This document shows positions 6,691 to 9,782 of a DNA stretch of 9,782 nucleotides, piece by piece (positions within the stretch are counted from its first letter, which is position 1; each line of letters begins with the position of its first letter). The stretch is from Clostridiales bacterium. Lineage in GTDB: Bacteria > Bacillota > Clostridia > Oscillospirales > Oscillospiraceae. The notes beneath the pieces were generated by a model that did not search any database, was not told the origin of the DNA, and saw only the letters and a program-made list of their open reading frames with translations. The DNA is taken from the NCBI GenBank assembly GCA_019422005.1, contig JAHZEF010000040.1, positions 1 to 9,782 of the forward strand, read 5' to 3'. A program made the position numbers and the translations under genes.

Positions 6691-7378
6691 TGGTATACCC
6701 CACCCCCCAGACGGTTTTCACAAACCGGGGACGGCGGCTGGGCTCATGGAGCTTTTCCCGCAGTCTGGCAATGTGCGACATAACCGTATTATTGCTGTCC
6801 ATATATTTCTCCCCCCAAACAGCTTCGAACAGCTCTTCGCTGGATACCACGCTCCCCCGGTGTTCGCAAAGATGCCAAAGGATCGAAAATTCCAGCGGCG
6901 TGAGCGCCACCGGCTTGTCGTAAAGCGTACAGCTGTGCGTCTGCCGGGAAATAAACAGGCCCCTGATCTCGTATTCCTCCGGTGACGGCGCAGTTCCGCC
7001 GGCCGGATTATAGCGGGTATACCGCCGCAGCTGGGTCCGCACCCGGGCCAGAAGCTCCAGCGGATTGAACGGCTTGGTGATATAATCGTCCGCGCCCAGC
7101 GTCAGGCCCATAATCTTATCCATATCCTCCACCTTGGCGGTCAGCATCACAATGGGAAACAGATGTTTTTCCCGGATTTTCTGGCACAATGCAAAGCCAT
7201 CCATGTCCGGAAGCATAACGTCCAGCAGCGCAAGATCCGGAGGCGTACGTTCGATACAGGACAATGCGTCGGCTGCAAGGCCGCATTTATAAACCCTGTA
7301 GCCTTCATTCTTCAGATAAACCTCCAGCAGGTCGGCAATCGCCGCCTCATCGTCCACAACCAAAATTGACTCCTGCAT
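6683..7378 (-). CDS. vanR: VanR-type response regulator (OmpR family)
   Basis: 231 residues. DNA-binding response regulator paired with VanS. Receiver domain 1-115: acidic pair D9/D10, phospho-acceptor D53 in LALLDVMLPDMDG, T80 in VMLTA and K102 in YITKPFNPLELLARV. OmpR-type winged helix 130-231, with the LTPLEFSILWHLCEH turn, recognition segment DSNNTVMSHIARLREKL and wing FVKTVWGVGYTIE. VanR type is inferred from the adjacent ligase, vanXY and vanT and from general resemblance to VanRG; the sequence alone would give only OmpR family. Start ATG 7378 has GGAGG about eight bases upstream and a clear extended -10 (7414-7422). The stop overlaps the vanS TTG start, so the two are translationally linked. 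Confidence 0.9.
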   Translation of the reverse strand: MQESILVVDDEAAIADLLEVYLKNEGYRVYKCGLAADALSCIERTPPDLALLDVMLPDMDGFALCQKIREKHLFPIVMLTAKVEDMDKIMGLTLGADDYITKPFNPLELLARVRTQLRRYTRYNPAGGTAPSPEEYEIRGLFISRQTHSCTLYDKPVALTPLEFSILWHLCEHRGSVVSSEELFEAVWGEKYMDSNNTVMSHIARLREKLHEPSRRPRFVKTVWGVGYTIE

Positions 7379-7413
7379 GAAACCCCTCCCACCTCATCTT
7401 CAGCATGTATCCG

Positions 7414-7422
7414 ATTATACCA
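7414..7422 (-). promoter_or_regulatory. vanR promoter, extended -10
   Basis: On the - strand TGG-TATAAT is a perfect extended -10 (hexamer 7414-7419, TGG 7420-7422), 36 bases before the vanR ATG. The -35 at 17 bases is poor, which fits an extended -10 promoter or activator help. The leader would be about 30 bases and contains the Shine-Dalgarno sequence GGAGG. Confidence 0.65.
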
Positions 7423-7447
7423 TATCCCGGAGCCGGCGGCACATGTT

Positions 7448-7476
7448 TTCCGCACGGAACATCAAATTTCACGGAA
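7448..7476. repeat. Repeat/palindrome upstream of the vanR promoter
   Basis: CACGGAA occurs twice (7453-7459 and 7470-7476, 17 bases apart). The first copy is part of the palindrome TTCCG-CA-CGGAA (7448-7459). Relative to the inferred vanR start (about 7407) these lie at roughly -41 to -69, a usual place for an activator or operator. Similarity to the VanR boxes near 5570 is only loose (CCGTG core instead of CGTA). Confidence 0.35.
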
Positions 7477-7495
7477 TGATTACAAAATGTTAACC

Positions 7496-7523
7496 GTAAT
7501 AATAAGTGAATGGAAAACGTCAA
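7496..7523 (-). promoter_or_regulatory. Possible distal promoter upstream of vanR
   Basis: On the - strand TTGACG (7523-7518) is followed after 16 bases by TATTAC (7501-7496). The -35 matches five of six consensus bases, the -10 four of six. It lies about 120 bases before vanR, next to the DnaA-box-like pair. Weak -10, so only tentative. Confidence 0.3.
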
Positions 7524-7527
7524 ATAG

Positions 7528-7545
7528 TTGTCCACATTCTCCACA
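7528..7545 (+). other. Two adjacent DnaA-box-like nonamers
   Basis: TTGTCCACA (7528-7536) and TTCTCCACA (7537-7545) abut. Each differs at one base from the DnaA box TTATCCACA. The surroundings (7460-7545) are AT-rich compared with the rest of the window, and CTTTTCTCAACAGG follows. The pair resembles oriC-type or DnaA-regulated sites, but two nonamers can arise by chance and polA-rimI-tsaD next door is not typical origin context. Confidence 0.4.
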
Positions 7546-7700
7546 CTTTTCTCAACAGGCTGTATCCCTTGAGCATCATAGGTTTGCGGTGTTTTTTCCA
7601 AAATATGTGACCGCCCGCAAACCCTAGTTCTTTTCTTCGTGAAGATTCCAGATTTATTTACATAATCCATAATTCTTCCGTCGCGGCTGCAAAAATGCAA

Positions 7701-7740
7701 TGAAAAATGCAGGGGGAAATTCCGCGGAATTCCGCCCTGC
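7701..7740 (-). terminator. Terminator of the polA-rimI-tsaD string
   Basis: A near-perfect palindrome of 32 bases (7709-7740): outer GCAGGG pairs with CCCTGC, and the centre AATTCCGCGGAATT is exactly self-complementary; two mismatched pairs lie between. In the - direction, 38 bases after the tsaD stop, the stem runs straight into ATTTTTCATTGCATTTTTGC, a good T-rich tail. Confidence 0.8.
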
Positions 7741-7778
7741 ATCTGCAAAAACAGACAACTGTCACACCCGGCAGCTTT

Positions 7779-8783
7779 TCATTCCAGGCTTTTCGTCGCA
7801 TACGCGTTCAGGCTTTGATCCGCCGTGTGGCCGGAGAGGAATTCATAATATCCCTGCGCGCCGATCATTGCGCCGTTATCTCCGCAGAGCCGCAGCGGAG
7901 GCGCATACAGCGCCGTCCCCATCCGGCTGCAGAGCGTTTGGAAATCCCGCCGGATCCTGGAATTGGCCGCCACACCGCCGGCGATCGCAAGGCTTCGGTA
8001 TCCGGTCGCCTCCAGCGCTGCGGCAACCCGCGGCACCAGCGTATCGCTGACTGCACGGGAAAAATCGGCGCACAGCCCCGGAACATCCAGAGCCTCCCCC
8101 TTCTGGCTCGCATGGTGAATCAGGTTCAGCGCCGCTGTTTTCAGCCCGGAAAAAGACATATCCAGATCGTTTCCGCTCACATGGGCAACCGGCAGGGCAT
8201 ACCTTCCCTCCACGCCTGCCTGCGCCATTTGATCCAGCGCCGCGCCGCCCGGATACGGCATTCCCAGCACCCTTGCAACTTTATCAAAGCATTCTCCCGC
8301 CGCATCATCCCGTGTCGTACCGAGAACCTTCAGTTCGGTATAACCGCGCACGTCCACAATCAGGCTGTGGCCGCCGGATACAACCAGGCAGAGAAACGGC
8401 GGTTCCAACTCCGGAAACGCCAGGTAATTGGCCGCGATATGCCCGCGAATATGATGCACCGGAATCAGTGGCACATCCAGCGCCAACGCCGCCGCCTTGG
8501 CAAAATTGACGCCCACCAGCACAGCTCCGATGAGGCCCGGCGCATATGTCACCGCTATCGCATCCACATCCTGACGCGTGATGCCCGCGGACTCCAGCGC
8601 GGCGTCCGCCAGGCCATATATCGCCTCGATGTGCTTGCGCGATGCAATCTCGGGCACCACGCCGCCGTAGATCTTATGAACCGCCACCTGCGAGGCAATA
8701 CAGTCTGCCAGCACTTTCCGCCCATCCTCTACAACTGCGACAGCGGTTTCATCGCAGGAGGATTCAATTGCCAGAATCTTCAC
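7779..8783 (-). CDS. tsaD: tRNA N6-adenosine threonylcarbamoyltransferase TsaD
   Basis: 334 residues, normal length (E. coli 337). Transfers the threonylcarbamoyl group to A37 of tRNAs that read ANN codons, working in the cytoplasm with TsaB and TsaE. Seen: ASKHA start KILAIESSCDETAVAV, metal ligands H111 and H115 in PVHHIRGH, LVVSGGHS (133-140), the FDKVARVLGMPYPGG block, MSFSGLKTA (209-217), AIAGGVAANSRIR and D302 in CGDNGAMIG. Start is GTG 8783, overlapping the rimI TGA as GTGA, with AGGAG ten bases upstream; the N-terminal motif begins at residue 2, so no earlier start is possible. The neighbour rimI fits a common bacterial arrangement; tsaB is not in the window. Confidence 0.96.
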   Translation of the reverse strand: MKILAIESSCDETAVAVVEDGRKVLADCIASQVAVHKIYGGVVPEIASRKHIEAIYGLADAALESAGITRQDVDAIAVTYAPGLIGAVLVGVNFAKAAALALDVPLIPVHHIRGHIAANYLAFPELEPPFLCLVVSGGHSLIVDVRGYTELKVLGTTRDDAAGECFDKVARVLGMPYPGGAALDQMAQAGVEGRYALPVAHVSGNDLDMSFSGLKTAALNLIHHASQKGEALDVPGLCADFSRAVSDTLVPRVAAALEATGYRSLAIAGGVAANSRIRRDFQTLCSRMGTALYAPPLRLCGDNGAMIGAQGYYEFLSGHTADQSLNAYATKSLE

Positions 8784-9229
8784 GTCTCCAACTCCTTACG
8801 GAGGATCAGCGCATCCTCTCTTGGATTTACATAATATCTGGGCCGCCGTCCTGCCTCCAGGAATCCGAAGGCCGCATACAATGCTCTTGCCGCTTCATTG
8901 GACGGCCGTACCTCCAGCGTCAGCGAACAGACGCCCGCCTGCCGCAGACGCTTTGCCAGCGCGCCAAGCAGCGCGCGCCCGACGCCATGCCGCCGTGCTG
9001 CCGGAGCCACCGCCAAATTCATCACATCCGCAGCATCCAATACCGTCTGGCTGCCGATATAGCCGCAAATTTGCCCGCAGTTCAGCGCCACCAGCCAAAG
9101 GCTGAGGGGGTTCTCCAGTTCCCCTGCAATCGAAGCTTCGCTCCAGGGGTCGGCAAAGCAGAGCCGTTCCAGCGCCGCCACGCCCGGGACATGTTCCCGG
9201 GCCATCGGTATAATCTCCGGCACCATCAT
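8780..9229 (-). CDS. rimI: Ribosomal protein S18 alanine N-acetyltransferase (RimI)
   Basis: 149 residues, usual RimI length. GNAT acetyltransferase that acetylates the N-terminal alanine of ribosomal protein S18 from acetyl-CoA. Seen: LERLCFADPWSEASI near residue 20 (the RimI substrate-side motif), strand ADVMNLAVAPAARRHGVGRALL with the acetyl-CoA loop RRHGVG (79-84), then E106 and N111 in LEVRPSNEAARALYAAFGF, and the C-terminal RRPRYYVNPREDALIL signature. The start is the first of two adjacent ATGs (9229), overlapping the polA stop as ATGA, with GAGG a few bases upstream. The stop overlaps tsaD, so polA, rimI and tsaD probably share a transcript. In Clostridia true targets may be wider than S18; the name follows family and position. 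Confidence 0.9.
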   Translation of the reverse strand: MMVPEIIPMAREHVPGVAALERLCFADPWSEASIAGELENPLSLWLVALNCGQICGYIGSQTVLDAADVMNLAVAPAARRHGVGRALLGALAKRLRQAGVCSLTLEVRPSNEAARALYAAFGFLEAGRRPRYYVNPREDALILRKELET

Positions 9230-9780
9230 TTCGCCTCATACCAGCTGGTTCCCTGCTTCGCTTCCGCCAGCAGCGGGACATCCAGCTGCATCACCTGCTC
9301 CTTTTCCTGCTCCAGCAGCTTCAGGACCTGCTCCGCCTCCGCCGCCGGGCACTCGGCAATCAGTTCATCATGCACCTGCAGTACCAGGCGCGCCTCCAGG
9401 CCCTCACGCTCCAGCGCCGCTGCGACACGGACCATGGCCAGTTTGATAATATCGGCAGCCGTCCCCTGGATCGGCGTATTCATGGCGCAGCGCTCGCCGA
9501 AGGAACGCAGATTGTAGTTTTTGCTCTGCAGCTCCGGCAGATAGCGGCGCCTTCCCATCAGCGTCGTCACATATCCGTCCCGCTTCGCCTGTTCCACGAT
9601 TTCATGCATATACCGGCGCACACCGGAATACTTTTCCAGATAGCTTTCAATATAAGCCTTGGCCTCCGCCCGTGAGACGCCGATGTCGTCGGCCAGTGAA
9701 AATTCCGAAATGCCATAGACAATTCCAAAATTCACGGCCTTGGCATGCCGCCGCATCAGGCCGGTTACCGCTTCCGGCTC
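9226..9780 (-). CDS. polA: DNA polymerase I, C-terminal part (5' end outside window)
   Basis: 184 residues of the polymerase domain, open to the right edge and ending at TGA 9226-9228. Family A DNA polymerase used in Okazaki fragment processing and repair. Seen: the O-helix of the fingers, MRRHAKAVNFGIVYGIS (R, K and Y of RxxxKxxxFxxxYG), TTLMGRRRYLPEL, the RCAMNTPIQGTAADIIKLAM block, and motif C LQVHDEL with the catalytic aspartate. The C-terminus KQGTSWYEAK matches the usual end (GxxWYEAK). Palm motif A and the 5' nuclease and 3'-5' exonuclease domains lie outside, so proofreading status cannot be judged. Overlaps rimI by four bases. Confidence 0.95.
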   Translation of the reverse strand, partial: EPEAVTGLMRRHAKAVNFGIVYGISEFSLADDIGVSRAEAKAYIESYLEKYSGVRRYMHEIVEQAKRDGYVTTLMGRRRYLPELQSKNYNLRSFGERCAMNTPIQGTAADIIKLAMVRVAAALEREGLEARLVLQVHDELIAECPAAEAEQVLKLLEQEKEQVMQLDVPLLAEAKQGTSWYEAK

Positions 9781-9782
9781 CA

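Larger units (their letters stand above)
7379..7778. other. 400-base intergenic region between tsaD and vanR
   Basis: No convincing gene. It holds, from tsaD towards vanR, the tsaD terminator, two AAAAATGCA direct repeats 12 bases apart (7691-7699, 7703-7711), an inverted repeat GGTTTGCG (7581-7588) / CGCAAACC (7616-7623), the DnaA-box-like pair, a possible distal promoter, the CACGGAA repeats and the vanR promoter. It is clearly richer in A+T than the flanking genes. Confidence 0.7.

Noticed and set aside
7347..7748. 133-codon - strand frame across the tsaD-vanR gap
   Set aside because: Overlaps the vanR start and promoter and the tsaD terminator, and its translation lacks any motif or gene-like composition.
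7707..8834. 375-codon open frame on the + strand opposite tsaD
   Set aside because: It mirrors the codons of an unmistakable tsaD gene, its translation is rich in R, Q and H with no recognisable domain, and it starts inside the tsaD terminator palindrome.
8642..9517. 291-codon + strand frame opposite rimI and polA
   Set aside because: Serine/arginine-rich shadow spanning three real genes on the other strand.
1..9782. Mobile element, CRISPR array, tRNA or rRNA around the van cluster
   Set aside because: No transposase, integrase, terminal inverted repeats, spaced repeats or tRNA-like cloverleaf was found on either strand.

Overview
This window looks like chromosome from a GC-rich, low-G+C-phylum relative, most likely a gut-type anaerobe of the class Clostridia (Oscillospiraceae/Lachnospiraceae-like; exact genus not resolvable). 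The grounds are Gram-positive type Shine-Dalgarno sequences, a polA-rimI-tsaD gene string, small clostridial-looking hypothetical proteins, and a vanG-type glycopeptide resistance cluster as known from enterococci and chromosomally from Clostridioides difficile. No insertion sequence, integrase, tRNA gene, CRISPR array or attachment site was seen.

Layout. On the + strand from the left edge: the 3' end of a TPR-bearing family 2 glycosyltransferase (2-571), a 200-base gap with a weak terminator-like hairpin, a small protein with a CGH...CxxC zinc-site pattern (775-1275), and a 60-residue acidic protein (1343-1525). These converge on the van cluster, and a strong 13-bp hairpin (1533-1566) sits between the converging ends. 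Everything else is on the - strand. Reading from right to left: the 3' end of polA (9226-9782), rimI (8780-9229) and tsaD (7779-8783), each overlapping the next by 4 bases and closed by a palindromic terminator (7709-7740). Then comes a 400-base intergenic region with two adjacent DnaA-box-like nonamers and the vanR promoter. Then vanR (6683-7378), vanS (5572-6690), vanG-type D-Ala:D-Ser ligase (4396-5445), vanXY (3659-4399) and vanT serine racemase (1572-3662).

How the van genes work together. VanT makes D-Ser from L-Ser (its N-terminal membrane half probably imports L-Ser). The ligase joins D-Ala to D-Ser. VanXY removes the competing D-Ala-D-Ala and the terminal D-Ala of normal pentapeptide. 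Precursors then end in D-Ala-D-Ser, to which vancomycin binds weakly. VanS/VanR is the two-component switch. The three effector genes overlap by ATGA and look translationally coupled.

The most interesting non-coding signal is a set of three 11-bp direct repeats (5556-5588) across the end of vanS. They match the VanR box consensus as I remember it (TCGTANGAAANT). Below them is a 19-bp-arm hairpin (5479-5522) in the vanS-ligase gap, with an extended -10 element inside it. This suggests separate vanRS and inducible vanG-XY-T transcription units. I did not find an obviously new type of system; the novelty is mostly in regulation and context.
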